Source: Zarea fungicola (Eukaryota > Ascomycota > Sordariomycetes > Hypocreales > Cordycipitaceae). Taken from it: a DNA stretch of 50,901 nucleotides. Position numbers and translations under genes: made by a program. Below the pieces are notes generated by a model. It made no database searches, was not told the origin of the DNA, and worked only from the letters and a program-made list of their open reading frames with translations. This document shows positions 30,065-41,349 of the stretch, piece by piece. Each line of letters opens with the position of its first letter. The first letter of the stretch is position 1. Where the stretch lies: positions 1 through 50,901 of the forward strand of contig FWCC01000036.1 of NCBI GenBank assembly GCA_900169235.1, written 5' to 3'.

Positions 30065-30993
30065 CAACGCCTCTTTGCGGCGGGAAGGGCTGATAGCAAA
30101 AGAAGAAAAGCTTCTGGCTAATGTAACTGACCTCACACTGAAAATCGGCCGGCTCAATGGTGAGAGGCAGAGCCAAACTGCGTCTATGGAAGCGGTGGAA
30201 ACGCAGCATCGATCCGTTATAGAGGAGCTCATGGCCAAAGAGTTAGCACTGCGAAGCGAAATCCAACAATTGCAACAGCTTCAAGTTAGGCTAAATGAGA
30301 CGGTGGCGAGCAAGGAAGACGTTGATGAGGAGGACTATGCTTCACTGGACAGTAGAGTTGAGCCTCCGTCGCCATCGGTAGTGGGCACCGACGTACCCGA
30401 GATGGCAAGACATGATGGCACCGACGAAAGTGAAGAGAGTAGAGCTACGAGCAGGCAACAATCTAAGATTGCTTTAGAGTACATAGTGCGGGAAGCGTTA
30501 CACTCTGGAGATGAGGGTTCAAACGCATCAGATGCAGCAGACGTTGCAGGCGATCAACCCCAATCCGCAGCATCTATTACTGCTACCAAGCAGCTGGTGG
30601 ACAGGTCCGAGGGGGTACAACAGGACAGAAGACAGGTAAGACATTCGCTCCATATGGCAATCAGGATTGTCTAACAAACAGCAGGCTGTGTTCAATGGGA
30701 CGGAAAAGATGTTTGTAATGTTCAAGTTGTTACAAGACGGGGTGTGGAGGTCGCAGCACGAGGTGGAGGTAGACCCAGCCGAACCGTCTGCGGTGCAGCG
30801 GGCGGCTGCAAAATATGTGCGAAATGGGCTGGGTATTTTTAGTAGCAAGAATCAGATGCTTCGTCCACAGAACTGTTTTAGGCGAGTGATGGATGATGAG
30901 AGTAGGACTATTCATTTAATCCCACAATGGGCTGCAATAAAGTATAGAGAAGTTGTTGGAGAAAGGCCGCGAAAACGGCGGCGGCAGGATTAA
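30065..30993 (+). CDS. Coiled-coil protein truncated at the hAT end
   Basis: The frame is open from the hAT boundary (LRREGLIAKEEKLLANVTDL) through a coiled coil (MEAVETQHRSVIEELMAKEL, ALRSEIQQLQQLQVRLNETV), then an acidic Ser-rich linker. A clear 46-bp intron (GTAAGA..CTAAC..ACAG, about 30636-30681) leads in phase to the C-terminal domain (VFNGTEKMFVMFKLLQDGVW, QRAAAKYVRNGLGIFSSKNQ, FRRVMDDESRTIHLIPQWAA). It ends in a basic nuclear-signal-like tail (GERPRKRRRQD). There is no start ATG at the 5' side because the hAT element begins there; the first codons directly abut the terminal repeat. No known domain is recognised. The compact, aromatic C-terminal domain looks conserved in kind. It may be a host gene broken by the transposon, or expressed from a transposon promoter. 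Confidence 0.6.
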
Positions 30994-30997
30994 ATAG

Positions 30998-31152
30998 ATA
31001 CGAGAACACGATGGATTCTAGGATAGAATCTGGCTTGGTACGTGTGAGCTAATATATCCTGTGTACTACTATGAATAGCATACGAGAACACGGTGTATTC
31101 TACGATAGAGTTTGGCCTGGTATTCATGAGCTAATATGTCTTGTGTTCTAAT
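30998..31152. repeat. Tandem repeat of 82 bp, two diverged copies
   Basis: Unit one begins ATACGAGAACACGATGGATT at 30998 and unit two ATACGAGAACACGGTGTATT at 31080. Both contain TTCTA.GATAGA and TGAGCTAATAT. They lie just after the stop of the coiled-coil gene and may be part of its 3' region. Confidence 0.7.
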
Positions 31153-31194
31153 GTTTGCAGTCCAGCATATGGTTTGGGCTGGGATCGATACACT

Positions 31195-31265
31195 GGGATT
31201 CACCATGTACTGTGACACGCCATGTGCTGGGACACGCCATGCGCTGGGATAGAGCATGTACTGGC
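31195..31265. repeat. Short minisatellite, GCCATGYGCTGGGACAC units
   Basis: Four imperfect units of about 17 bases (CCATGTACTGTGACACG, CCATGTGCTGGGACACG, CCATGCGCTGGGATAGA, GCATGTACTGG). Confidence 0.65.
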
Positions 31266-31404
31266 TAGCTTGCGCAGCTGACGCGAGTTGGCCGAGTGTC
31301 GCCTGGCGCTCCGGTTCTAGGCTCCAGTGCAGTTTTGCTTGAGCCAGACGTGGGCACACTAGCCCGCTCGCCAGCTGGTTTGGGCGCCCCGGCTGGAGCC
31401 CTTA

Positions 31405-32656
31405 TGATTGATTGATTGATTGATTGATTAATTCATAGACTGTCCCAGCCGCCTTCTGGCGGCTATGCAGCGGTGCGACTATACACAAATTGCTCCCACA
31501 ATCCGGGGGATCAGTCTCTCTTGCTGGAAATTGTGCTTGCCAGGCGGTTCCAGCATGGGAGACTCCTCCCTGTCAATCGACGGGATCTATGGTTGCCCTT
31601 TGCTTACAGCTACTCTATCTGTTCTGTCTCTTTGAACTTGTCAGGCCTCTCCTGGCCCTCCTGAACTTCTGTATGACCAATATCACTCGTCTACGCTGTC
31701 TATTCGAGTACGGTGGACGGGATTGCTCGAAATTGTCCTAGCAGGCCCGTCCTCAGGATCATTTTTGCTGCATGCACTGCGGTTGACGAGCTACAGAGAA
31801 TGCGTTTGATATCAACGCATGGATGTTTGCCTGCCCACATTTTCTGTCGTTCTTCTGTCCAGTTTCTGCATTCGAGCAGGATGTGTCGCACGGTCTGAGG
31901 TCCATAGCCGCACTGGCATTTGTCGGTATCCGCTTTGTTGATGGCGTGGAGGTACGCTCCAAGGCCAATCTTGCCGGTACGCATCTGTGTGATCACAGAG
32001 CTGATGGCTCTGTGCGTTCCGTGACGCAAGTCGAGTGTCGCTTTCCCTGGTTTGACCCCAAGTCTGAAGAGCTCTCTTCCATACTTGGCGGTCTTCCAGG
32101 AAGCCTCCCACTCGGCTCGCATGGTCCGGCGGATGATGGTCTTGGTAGGTGCTATGAGAGTCCGCAGAGAAGTCGTCTCTGGTGGAGCCCTGTGCTGTCG
32201 GGCAGCATCTTTGGCAGCCTTATCGGCTGCTTCATTGCCCGGTACGCCGACGTGTGCCGGGATCCATCTGAGCTGGACGTCCCACCCTTTGTTCCGGGTT
32301 TTGTCGAGTTCTTGTATAGCCTCCGCGAGGATATACTGACCAGCTGGGTGCTTTGGATTTCGCATTGCTTGAATAGCGGCCTGGTTGTCGGTAAAGATGA
32401 CACAGCGGCCGTGACCAGCGGTTGGTAGGGAGACCTCTGCCAGTATTTGCAGAGCTAGGACGAGACCTCTTAGCTCTGCCGCGTACACGGTAGACATGTC
32501 AGATGTGCCCAGGTACTCGAGCCGTTTCGTGTAATTGCCGTCGGTCTGGACCAGTACTGCGGCAGCCCCGACGTGGCCGTCAATTCCGCTGCCATCGGTG
32601 TAGATGCGAACTGGAGCCCCTCGAAGCCCGCGGTTGTCCTGAGTGGCCAGTCGCAA
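31405..32656 (-). mobile_element. 5'-truncated Tad-type LINE with (TGAT)n tail
   Basis: The element runs on the minus strand. Its 3' end is (ATCA)n in that orientation, preceded by a 3' untranslated region ending in GGGACAGTCTATGAATTAAT. The same terminus occurs at 24088-24124 with a GAA tail. Only the RNase H part of the second ORF remains. Confidence 0.75.
31700..32656 (-). CDS. RNase H region of a Tad-like LINE, 318 aa fragment
   Basis: Residues show all four acidic positions of RNase [36 protein letters not shown] and [13 protein letters not shown]. This is the RNase H that follows reverse transcriptase in Tad1-type elements. A cysteine/histidine motif downstream ([20 protein letters not shown]) is the usual C-terminal HHCC-like part of fungal LINE ORF2. 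Reverse transcriptase and endonuclease are absent, so this copy cannot move. The frame itself is clean. Confidence 0.88.
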   Translation of the reverse strand: MRLATQDNRGLRGAPVRIYTDGSGIDGHVGAAAVLVQTDGNYTKRLEYLGTSDMSTVYAAELRGLVLALQILAEVSLPTAGHGRCVIFTDNQAAIQAMRNPKHPAGQYILAEAIQELDKTRNKGWDVQLRWIPAHVGVPGNEAADKAAKDAARQHRAPPETTSLRTLIAPTKTIIRRTMRAEWEASWKTAKYGRELFRLGVKPGKATLDLRHGTHRAISSVITQMRTGKIGLGAYLHAINKADTDKCQCGYGPQTVRHILLECRNWTEERQKMWAGKHPCVDIKRILCSSSTAVHAAKMILRTGLLGQFRAIPSTVLE

Positions 32657-33210
32657 GCTGATTAAAATGTGTGCCAGCCGCGAACACTGTTGGACGGGGC
32701 GTAATGGCCTCGCGTGCGCTGTTCTGAGGAGACTGTCAGGCCGCCGTTGGCATCATGATGTCCACAGGGTGCCATCCTCAGGTGGACAGCAGCGCCAGCT
32801 GTCGCAGGACATACACAAGCAGCGCGCCAGCTATGATGGGCTGTCGACGGTTAGGGCAGGGTCAAGATGAGGACGGCGGTCTCGACCCTGACAAAAGTCC
32901 CGCTCGGTCCCCAAAATTCAAAAGTCACGCCCCAATATGCTGAAACTTGAACAGCGTATTTCTGGCCCAAAAAGGCGTTTTTAAATTTATAATTAAGGAA
33001 GTATTTACTGTACTGTATTTATTTATATAAATTTTATATGAATAAATTTAATACTTTGTATACCAGCCGTCGGCGATAATAACAGCCTCCAGCCGCCGTG
33101 TCATTGGTGTAGAAAGCTTTTCTAAATAGCTCATCTTTAAATTCATCCAACGCCTAACCTGCGGCAAAAAAAAGGTCTTTCAATAGCATAATCTGTTTTT
33201 GGCATCTCTG
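32657..33210. other. Intergenic, LINE flank and AT-rich mariner end
   Basis: No supported gene. From about 32960 the DNA is very AT-rich and belongs to the 3' side of the Tc1/mariner copy that follows. Confidence 0.45.
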
Positions 33211-33600
33211 CTAGATATGGCAGAATTTTTTAAATTTTTTTTTTAAATTTCTTTTCTTTTCTTTAAGTAGTTTCCATATGTTTTCAATAGGGTTAAGATC
33301 AGGTGAACATGGTGGCCAATCTACCGAAGCGATACCATTTTCTCCAGCCCATTCACGCAGCCACCGTTTAATAATTCGATCTGTATGAATTATTGCATTA
33401 TCTTGAATGAGGAGATATGTAACCAGGTTCTGCAATTGTTGGAAGATTTTCTTGAAGGCAGGCGAGTATTTGGCGGCTTGTAACGCCGCCTCGTGGTGAG
33501 TCAGGTTCACCAAAAAGAGGCACCAATTCAATCCTCCTACCACACGCAAATCCGGCCCAAAACGTTTGAGAATGACGCGTTGGATTATTTCGAGGCTGGG
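33211..33600 (-). pseudogene. Tc1/mariner transposase C-terminal fragment
   Basis: The minus-strand frame contains YLLIQDNAIIHTDRIIKRWL and VDWPPCSPDLNPIENIWKLL, the second Asp and the Glu of a DD34E catalytic triad in their usual settings, followed by a basic tail. The upstream catalytic Asp and DNA-binding part are missing from this copy, though coding-like sequence (RVVGGLNWCLFLVNL) reaches about 33600. A cut-and-paste element relic. Confidence 0.8.
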
Positions 33601-33908
33601 TATTCTTTTTTTATCGCGTCAGTTCATTTATTCAGCCGTAGGCTGTCTATACATTAAGTAGAATAAGTTTTCCCAATATGACGGTTTGGTGCAGACAGGG
33701 ATTAAAACAGGGGTGTAAGTTTGTCCGCCTCTGATTGGCTCAGAATTTGTATGTGAGAAGACATATCGTTCCGCAACTGGATGGCGGTCTTCAAAAGGTG
33801 GATCGTAATTCAGAAGCAGTTGTACCAGTGGCTTACCCCTTGACGGACATCACCCATGTGATTATTCTTCTTTTCCATGAGCTCTATGATTGCCCAAAGA
33901 TTTTGAAG
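33601..33908. other. 5' flank of the Helitron gene
   Basis: No motif is seen. The annotated Helitron end is not recognised here, so the 5' boundary of the element is not placed. Confidence 0.4.
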
Positions 33909-36900
33909 ATGATGCCTGTTATCTGTGCCCGCTGTGGCGAGGAGAGGCCGGCGGTTGAATTCGTCAGCAAAAAGAGCCCGGCTGAAACGACCAAGAACTG
34001 CTCAAGCTGTCGCAGCCAGCGCACTGCTCATGTCAGGTCAGACTCGCACTGTGAAGATGGAACACTGACGATGTGAAGTACACTAGGTCCAGAGCTGCGA
34101 TCCAGAGTTTGAGAGACCTAGCCACCATCCCCATACCAAGTGCGCCTCTCGCTTCGAAAAGAAAAGATGAAGATGCCGGCCTATCGCCCGCGAAGGATAG
34201 GTCAGGAACCCGCCCAACGTCGCCAGACTCACTGCAACAATCAACGCTTGCCAGGAGCTCGTTACAAGAGAACAGCAGTCATCCTCACATTGTGTTGGGC
34301 ACACCGCTTCCAGCAACCCAGCAAAACCCATGCCTGTCCAGGTCACTGGCTCCCTCGCCTTCCGTGCTGCAGCAAACGACCCATCCAAGTATCCGATGCT
34401 CGAACACATTCGTTCAGAGCAGCCCTGCTATGATCGATTACGCGTACTTAGCTGGCAGATTCCACAGAGGTGGCAAGGACTCGCAGGATGGGCCTGTCAG
34501 AGCTGAGGCGAGAGCCAGGAGGGCCGGAATCCAGCGCGATCACCGTTCACGACGCCGTGCAGGGGAAATTGTGTCATTAACTCCATCCATATCCCAACTT
34601 GGTGTCATAGAGGATCCTGGCCAGCTGGGGAAGGAAGATACAAGCCAAGAGCAACTACGGCAGGGCGGGAGTGTGAGGGATGACCAGCCCATTGATGACG
34701 GGGATATCAGAGACCGGCTCTCTGACTCGGATATGGACGCTGAGGACTATTTCAACCTGCTACTTTCTCCTGTTCGGCCACGTCGCTATGTTGACCGATT
34801 AGGGACGGATGCGGATTGCGATGCTGAGGATGAAGTCAACAATAGCGATGAGGACTCCGCAGTGGAAAACCCAGTTGACCAGCTTTTGCAGCCACCGGCT
34901 GCACGACCAAGACGTGGTCGCCGCGGGCCGGCGCCTGGCACAGGAGGGCGACCAAGACAGTCGGGGATGCGGATCCAGAGACACCCTGGACGACCGTCGC
35001 GGCCGCCGCGACGTGTACGAGCTCCTATGATAATCTCGCCGGGCCAATGGGCTGTTGTCGATGCACAAGATCCGGTGTGGAATGGTGATCTCGATGCTTG
35101 CGCCTTGACGGACCGTGATAAGACAACCCTGTGCGAATTCTGGACCAAGCTTGACAACGATAGTATGGAATACTGCAGCCGATGCCGCGAGTGTTGGTTC
35201 CAAATGGAAATGGATTATGACGGCGTTTGCTCGCGCTGCTACCGAAAGGATAAGAAGCGCGGGCCTGGCGAACCTTTTTTCTTTTCAGTAGAAAACCAGC
35301 TCGATTTTGGTCCTGTACCGAACCGATTGCCTGAGCTGACGCCTACAGAAGAGGCATTGATAGCTCGTGTCCACGTGCATGTGAACATCATGCTGGTGCG
35401 TGGGCAGCAGTACAAGTATCGCGGGCACGTCGTCCACTTTCTGCGGGAGGTTGGCTTAGTATACAACCAGCTCCCGCTACTGCCGCAGGAGCTTAACACT
35501 GTGCTGTTGCGTCCTGCCAACACGTCATCCCATGTGAATCTCAGTCGGCAGTTTGCCCGCCAGTTCTGGGTGCGGCGTAAGGCAGTTATGGTATGGCTAG
35601 ACTACCTCCGCCATCACCATCCTGGCTACCGATGCATCGTCGTAGATGAAGAGCGACTGAGCCAATTGCCGGAGGACGGCAATGTGGTAGACGCCATCCC
35701 CTAAAGCCAAGTGGAGGCGGCCGATGTAGGACCGGAGGAGGATCAGGAGGCAGAGCCGGATTTGGAGGATGTGGCTGCGGTGCCGGACCTGTTGGCCAAG
35801 GACGCGGAACTTGATGCTCTGCGGTCCATCTTGGCGGTCACGTCAGAGGCGGACGGAGATCCCCCCCAAGGGTAGGCGCAGCATGAACTGCAGCTCCCGA
35901 CTATACGGCGCACGCCGATCAACGAGTTCAATCGCTCTCATGCCTTACTTTCGTTAGCATTCCCTTGCCTCTTCCCAGATGGCAGGGCTGACTTTGTGGA
36001 GCCACGACTGCGGTCAATTGAGTATAAAGAGTACATCGAGCACGCTATGCGGTGGTACGACGGTCGGTTCGCGCGCCACCCGACCTTCCGTTTCGTTGCG
36101 TTCAACACCTTGATGCGATCCCAAGCACGTGCGCGGTCCAAGTTCTTTGTGAAGCAGTATGATGGCACCCGTGAGCCTCTCACGCGAGAGCAGCTCATTG
36201 AGGCGCTCGAACGCAGCGAGGAACCTGAGGCGCAGGTACTAATCAACTCAGTCACAAGGCAGGCAGTCTCAATTCGCAGTACGCGACCGTTTTGGAATAG
36301 GAGGAGGCAAGATCTTGAGGCCTATGCGCATAATCTCGGCTGTCCCGGTGCATTCATCACTTACAGTCCCGCCGATCTACACTGGCGGAGCCTCTACCAG
36401 CACATGCCTCGATATGAAGAATGGCTGGCCGCATCCGAGTCAGAGAGGATGGCGCTGTCGCGGCACCTTCTGCGGCAGAACCCTCACATTGCCGCCTTCC
36501 ACTTCCACCGCCGATACTGCCTCTTTCGGGATATCGTGGTGAAGAAGAAGTTCAACGTGACAGACTACTGGGATCGGTATGAATGGCAGTGGCGTGGGAG
36601 TCCGCACAACCACGGTTTGTATTGGATGGCGAACGGACCAGTACCTGACATGGCGGACGAGGCCGCCCGTGACATATTTGCACGCCAATGGGGTTTTCAC
36701 ATCACCGCTATGAACCCGGAGCCGAGCAGGGCGATGCCTCAGGGCGAAGGGAATCCTCTGAGCGTAGACCCTCTGGGTGTGGAAATGTCATTTCTGCGGC
36801 TGTCGCAAATCGTCAACCGGTGCCAGCGCCACAGATGCAATACCACATACTGCTTGCGTGTGCGAAGGAGAACCGGGGACCTGGCGAACGATATGGAAGG

Positions 36901-39539
36901 GGCTGCTGCTGATATCGAGGCGGCCAATGTCGCCGATCCGCAGAGAGAGTGTCGGTTCAACTTCCCCCGTGCTTTGCGCGAGTTGGCCGCGGTCATCAGA
37001 AAAGAAGGCAAGTCGTATTACGTCTTCGAGGCAGCGCGTAACGACAGCCTGATGAACCACTTCAACCCTGCCATCATTTTGGGCTGGCTGGCCAACATCG
37101 ACATCTCGCCGTGTACCAGCTTACAGGCAGTGATTACGTACGCCGCCAAGTATTGCAGTAAATCGGAGAAGACGGAGCCGTACTGCAAGCTCGCAGATCA
37201 AGTGTTGCCGCACACGGCCCACCACCAGCCACTGTTGTCCTTCTCCTCTCGCCTTATGAACAAGTTGATTGCCGAGAGAGATTACTCAGCGCAGGAAATT
37301 TGCCACTTGCTACTCAACATCCCTCTGCAGGAAGGGACTCGGATGATTGTGTACGTCGACTGCCGACCGCTGGAGCAGCATGGCCGGTCGTACCGGGTCG
37401 ATGATGATGTCAGTGAGGCTGTGGGCAGCTACCAGAAATATCTGCAGCGAAGTGAGACACATGAAGGAATCACCTACCTGGACTATCTACAATCGTATAA
37501 TCTCAAGACATGGAGGCGGCTCCGTGTGAATGCGAAGCAGAGAGTCCTTTCCTACTTCCCTCGGTACCAGCCAGTCGAGACATCACCCCAGTTTCAAGAC
37601 TTCTGCCGTGTCAAGTTGATGATGGCCCACCCGCATCGCTCCCCAGATGAGTTGCTTGCCGTAGACGGGCAGCGATTTGAATCCTTTGCGGCGGCATACA
37701 AGTGCTGTCATCAACGACATAATTCCCATACGGACGATCACTATGGTGAGGTGGGAGCAGCTCCGCTTCGTGCAGAAGAAGACGATTTTGAACAAGAGAT
37801 TCATGACGAGCCTGTTGTGGACGAGGATTGGCATGATCTGGCCCGCATGCTGCCAGACCGACCGCTAGAGGAGGAAGACATTGATGTTCTTGGCCGGCGT
37901 GATATCGACGTGAATTATGACTGGACCCCCCATGTAGGACGATATACCAATGATGGCATCCTCAATGGTGACTACTGGAAGCAACGCAAGGCAGAGAGCC
38001 CCGTGGGCCTCAACGTAGAGCATCAGCCTCTAGAAGCTCGGGATTCCCTAAATCGGGAGCAGCGCCTGGTGTATGACACGGTAATGGGCCACTTTGTGAC
38101 GCATGACCGCTCCCAGTTACTTCTTCTCGTCGATGGAGGAGGCGGCACGGGCAAGTCCTATCTCATCAATCTGCTCTCGGCGCACCTCCAAGCTGCCGCG
38201 GGTGCAAGGGGGACGGGAACACCTGTGTGGCGGGCGGCACCGACGGGAGTGGCAGGAAATCAGATTTCGGACACTACCTTGCACTCTCTGTTGCGCCTCC
38301 CGATCAACAAGGACTTCAAACCCCTGTCAGCGATCGACAAGGCCCAGCTCCAAAAGAAGCTAAAGGATATCCGGTACCTAGTCATCGATGAAAAGAGCAC
38401 GCTGGGTCTACGGCAGCTATCATGGATTGATGACCGTCTCCGTGAAGCGTTCCCGGATCGGAATGACGAGTTTTTTGGTGGGCTGAGTATACTCCTAGTG
38501 GGCGACTTCTTTCAGCTTCCGCCTGTGCTGCAGAAGCCTCTCTATTACGACAAGGAGGTGCAAGGAGTGGAGATCAACGGCAGGAACGCGTATCGACGCT
38601 TCGACAAGACAGTTTTCCTCAAGGTTGCCCAACGTCAACGTGGCGATGACCAGGCGGCATTCCGTGCAGCCCTTGAGGAATTGCGAATGCACCAACTATC
38701 GACGGAGTCTTGGAAGCTTCTGTCCGGCCGCGTGCAGGCGAAGCTAGCGGACCACGAGGTTGCGAGGTTCGCCCAGGCCTTGCGAGTATATGCTACGAAA
38801 GACAGGGTGAACGAGTATAACCACTATCACCTCGACCGCCTGGGCCGGCCTGCCATCCAAATCAGGGCAAGAAATGTCGGCCTCGGCGCGGCGGCGGCCC
38901 CCGACGACAAGGCGGGCAACCTTGCGAAGCATGTTCCTGTATGCGTTGGTGCCCCGTCTGATGCTGACGAGCAACCTGTGGCAGCAGGTTGGCCTCTGCA
39001 ACGGTGCTCGCGGTACAGTGTACGACATAGGCTGGGCACCTGGAGCCAATCCCATGCAAGACCAGCCGTGTGTCATCATGATGGAGTTTGACAAGTACAC
39101 CGGGCCGGCATTCCTGACGACCCCGGACGGCAGGACGATTGTGCCGATTCTGCCAGTAGACAGAGACTTCCTGATCGGAGCGACACTCTGCACCCGTACA
39201 CAATTTCCTTTGGTTGTATGTTACGCCATTACGGTTCACAAGTCGCAAAGTATCACGGAAGATATGATTGTGACGGATCTATCCTGCCGTGACTTCCAAA
39301 CCGGTTTGAGCTACGTCGCCGTGTCTCGTGTGAAGACGCTGCAAGGCTTGATGCTGGATGCGCCGTTTGATCGTAATCACCTTACGTACGCTTCGCCGCC
39401 GGAAGGAATCATGATGAAAATGAGGGATCAGTACCTTCGAAAGCGTCAAGTTCTGACCAGCAATCCCTATAGAACACACCACCTGCCTGCAGTGCTTCAC
39501 TCGATGCCCCCCGCGTCAAGCACAAACGCTTCCATGTAG
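33909..39539 (+). pseudogene. Helitron Rep-helicase, nearly full length, three lesions
   Basis: Exon one (33909-34031) starts MMPVICARCGEERPAVEFVS, a zinc-ribbon-like head. A 47-bp intron (GTCAGG..CTGAC..GAAG) leads to exon two. A long disordered region precedes a second cysteine motif (YCSRCRECWFQMEMDYDGVC). The Helitron-like N domain then spans about 35960-36330. The Rep motifs are FITYSPADLHW, the HUH motif SPHNHGLYW near 36600, and the catalytic tyrosines in TYAAKYCSKSEK near 37140. A PIF1-type helicase follows: Walker A GGGGTGKS (38138), Walker B YLVIDEKSTLG and GDFFQLPPVLQ, ending QSITEDMIVTDL and TGLSYVAVSRVKTL. Lesions are TAA at 35702-35704, TAG at 35873-35875 and a one-base insertion in the C run at 38952-38955. 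All active-site motifs survive. About 1,860 residues in total. Confidence 0.92.
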
Positions 39540-39878
39540 ATAATTCGATGAATGCCTAATCGTAGATGTTCGATTGTACCGTGAATACTTGACTACTTTG
39601 ACTACTCGACTACCTAAACGCTGAGAGAGGCCCACAGAGTCGCAGCCTCCGGATGATTGTACGCCTTGCACCCGGGTCCAAAGTGCAATGTGTGAAGTGG
39701 TATTTTAATATTAGGAGCAAATAGATTATTGAATTCTGCATCGATTAATATAGCTTAGTACTTAGTATACCAACCTCTAGAACTGCCTCAATCCGGCCGG
39801 TGTGGCATTATCGCGACAACCTTGTATAAGGTCTTTTGTTCAAATAATTCAGATTAGTTCTCGTTGACTGGCATTTCC
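39540..39878. other. Helitron 3' flank and mariner tail
   Basis: A CTRR terminus with a hairpin, the Helitron 3' hallmark, is not evident. Several GACTAC units (tgactactttgactactcgactac) occur near 39587-39615. Confidence 0.35.
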
Positions 39879-40560
39879 TCAAGTTCCGGATGATTTTTTT
39901 TTTATATTTTCTTTGAGCAAAGCCCAGACGTTTGCAATGGGGTTAAGGTCGGGCGAATAGGCGGGCCACTGTATCAATTCCACCCCATTCTCTTCGGCGA
40001 AACCACGCAGCCAATTTTGCACCAAATTAGCTGTATGTATAGGTGCGTTATCTTGCATAAATAAATTTCCAGGTTCCAAAATTGTAGGCAATTCTGACCG
40101 TAGTAGGGCGAGTATTGAGCGTGAAGAGGCCCCGCCCTGGGGGTCAACACGTTTAAAGTAGAGCGTCTATACGCTCCAAATGCTCTCCAAAACATAAGAA
40201 GTTTTCGGTCTGGGAGCGCCTTTCATTGAATTTTATCCTCAAGAAATCTTTCGTACTATACATGAATGGTTAAAAATTTATTAGCGATTCTCCTAAGGGC
40301 TACCAAAACGTACCTTACGTGCAAAACAACACTTTGTTTTTGAGCCGTCACCACGCGCCACAGAGGCCTCATCAGAAAAAGAAATTTCATCCACGATGAA
40401 ATTGGCTTCCTGTAATGCTGCTCTGCAAATCTTAAGCGTCTAGCTGCAAGATCTTCTGTTAATTTGGGGCGTCGGATTGCGCGCTTGTTAAGTATACCCC
40501 ATAATCGCAAGTTAGAAATTAGAGTTGACACAGAACAACGTAGAAGGGCCGGTTCAAGAA
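39879..40560 (-). pseudogene. Second Tc1/mariner transposase, catalytic Glu lost
   Basis: Two pieces are readable: VSTLISNLRLWGILNKRAIR, KLTEDLAARRLRFAEQHY (DNA-binding side, about 40531-40400), and ILEPGNLFMQDNAPIHTANL, LIQWPAYSPDLNPIANVWAL (C-terminal side). Between them the frame shifts more than once. The motif that should read NPIENVW is NPIANVW here, with GCA instead of a Glu codon, so even a repaired copy would lack the third acidic residue. It is in the same orientation as the copy at 33211 and lies on the far side of the Helitron. Confidence 0.8.
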
Positions 40561-41238
40561 GCTTTTGTTTTGATTGAAAGGTTGTTCATTCGTCGTTTAG
40601 CATGCCTTGAACATCATCGCAACAGAACCTTTTGTCGTAGTCGGACGCATTGGACACAATTGCGCTGAAGTGTTCAGAATGGCAATCCATTCGAGAACTG
40701 TGCGATGGAAAACTTGCTCGTCCCATTCGCTATATATCGCAATTTTTGGCTAATGGTGAGAGAGTGCCCGTTGTAAAGTTTTTACCATAGCAACCAGGAA
40801 GATATTTTACGTGATCTGACGGATAGGTCAGCGGCTTTCTACTTTGAGAAAGCATGCACCGGCGGCTAATCCTTACAAAATAATGTTAGAATCACTCCCA
40901 AGCCTTCGGCTTTTGCAGCGATAACTATTGGATCAATCATGTACGCAAAAGTATGCAAACGGCGTTGTGCAGCCTATAGCAATTACCACGCATGTTGTCC
41001 ATTTTGGATCACTCGGGTTGTAGCAGCGCCTAGTAACCAGTCGAAACGCAGCAGAAGCTTAGAGTCGCACGATGTCACGGGACGCATGCAACTGTCACCG
41101 TTTAGTGCTCTGGGTCATTTTAAAACGTGTCAGACCATGAACTTGCTATACTTCGTCCACACAAACAAGGTGTGGTTTGGTATGACAGGATACAATAGCT
41201 TTATTCGTTAGTATATCAACCGTTATTGTTCGTAACTA
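40561..41238. other. Intergenic, 5' part of the mariner copy then unassigned
   Basis: No supported gene. The frame at 40939-41211 (+) lacks motifs. Confidence 0.35.
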
Positions 41239-41349
41239 ATGAATGCCATAGTCAATGGTTCCAAATATACGCCGAACGATTTCTTCAGCATCTCCAATGG
41301 AACGGACGATGATTGGGTAGCAAAGATACTTGAGATCAGGGCTCCTAAT
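41239..41349 (+). pseudogene. Possible BAH-domain protein fragment
   Basis: The frame reads MNAIVNGSKYTPNDFFSISN and GTDDDWVAKILEIRAPN before entering repeat DNA. The pattern Y...D......WVAKILEIRA resembles the start of a bromo-adjacent homology domain in fungal chromatin proteins. It stops being coding-like exactly where the fold-back repeat starts, so it looks like a gene end cut by an insertion. The assignment is tentative. Confidence 0.3.

Noticed and set aside
33211..40560. One mariner element split by the Helitron
   Set aside because: Both fragments contain the same C-terminal motifs, so they are two separate copies, not two halves.
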